Below are positions 5,420 through 5,511 of a stretch of 5,511 nucleotides of DNA, one piece after another. The stretch is from positions 1 through 5,511 of the forward strand of contig CAJOPV010000176.1 of the NCBI GenBank assembly GCA_905236495.1. The letters are read 5' to 3'. Under the pieces are notes generated by a model that saw only the letters and a program-made list of their open reading frames with translations, had not been told where the DNA came from and did no database searches. The DNA is from an uncultured Christensenellaceae bacterium. GTDB taxonomy: Bacteria > Bacillota > Clostridia > Christensenellales > Aristaeellaceae. The translations under genes and the position numbers were made by a program. Position 1 is the stretch's first letter. Each line of letters begins with the position of its first letter.

Positions 5420-5424
5420 CGCTT

Positions 5425-5499
5425 TGGAGGCGCCATCCGGATTCGGACCGGAGCATAAAGGTTTTGCAGACCTTCGCCTTACCACTTGGCTATGGCGCC
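5425..5499 (-). tRNA. tRNA-Cys (anticodon GCA)
   Basis: A complete cloverleaf on the minus strand. The acceptor stem is GGCGCCA (5493-5499) with TGGCGCC (5429-5435). The D arm contains AGTGGTAA. The anticodon stem AAGGT/ACCTT holds loop CTGCAAA, with the anticodon GCA at 5465-5467. The T arm is TCCGG/CCGGA around TCCGAAT. The discriminator base is U, as expected for tRNA-Cys, and the 3' CCA is encoded (5425-5427). With CCA it is 75 nt. It has its own terminator; its promoter lies beyond the right edge. Confidence 0.97.
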
Positions 5500-5511
5500 T
5501 TAAAAAATGGA

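Overview
The window looks like a chromosomal segment of a fairly GC-rich anaerobic member of the Clostridia (Firmicutes/Bacillota). This is an inference. It rests on AGGAGG-type Shine-Dalgarno sites before nearly every gene, sigma-A-type promoters lying in short AT-richer gaps, a methionine synthase whose reactivation domain is a separate gene, an L-lactate dehydrogenase, a DegV-family protein, and a tRNA-Cys with an encoded CCA. The species cannot be named from this sequence. I see no phage, transposase or CRISPR array, and no undescribed protein family stands out. The least explained parts are non-coding: a duplicated hairpin repeat in the degV-family leader and a palindrome between two divergent promoters.

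Layout. Positions 1-3273 (minus strand) hold a compact three-gene cluster, read from right to left: L-lactate dehydrogenase (2326-3273), a stand-alone methionine synthase reactivation-domain protein (1657-2322), and the front part of cobalamin-dependent methionine synthase metH (starting at 1673 and running off the left edge). The gaps are 3 bp and then a 17-bp overlap, so the cluster is probably one operon with coupled translation. A strong promoter (TTGACA, 17 bp, TATGCT) lies 37 bp before ldh. The inferred leader is only about 30 nt, which leaves no room for a SAM, T-box or cobalamin riboswitch.

Positions 3274-3420 are a divergent promoter region. The ldh promoter faces left and a second promoter (TTGCGT, 17 bp, TATAAT) faces right into a family 26 glycoside hydrolase gene (3421-4314). 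A 26-bp interrupted palindrome centred on a CpG covers the -35 box of the hydrolase promoter and is a candidate operator. The hydrolase has no signal peptide, so it probably acts inside the cell on imported mannose-containing oligosaccharides. Lactate dehydrogenase could then regenerate NAD+ during fermentation of such sugars, but that link is inference only.

Positions 4315-5511. A hairpin terminator (4321-4353) separates the hydrolase from a convergent DegV-family gene (4353-5189, minus strand). Its upstream region carries two almost identical 59-bp hairpin-forming repeats (5214-5272 and 5285-5343). The recognisable promoter (5345-5373) lies just outside them, so both repeats should be transcribed as a leader of about 150 nt. 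Further upstream, on the same strand, are a tRNA-Cys (GCA) gene (5425-5499) and its own terminator (5383-5419). Positions 5500-5511 hold nothing recognisable.
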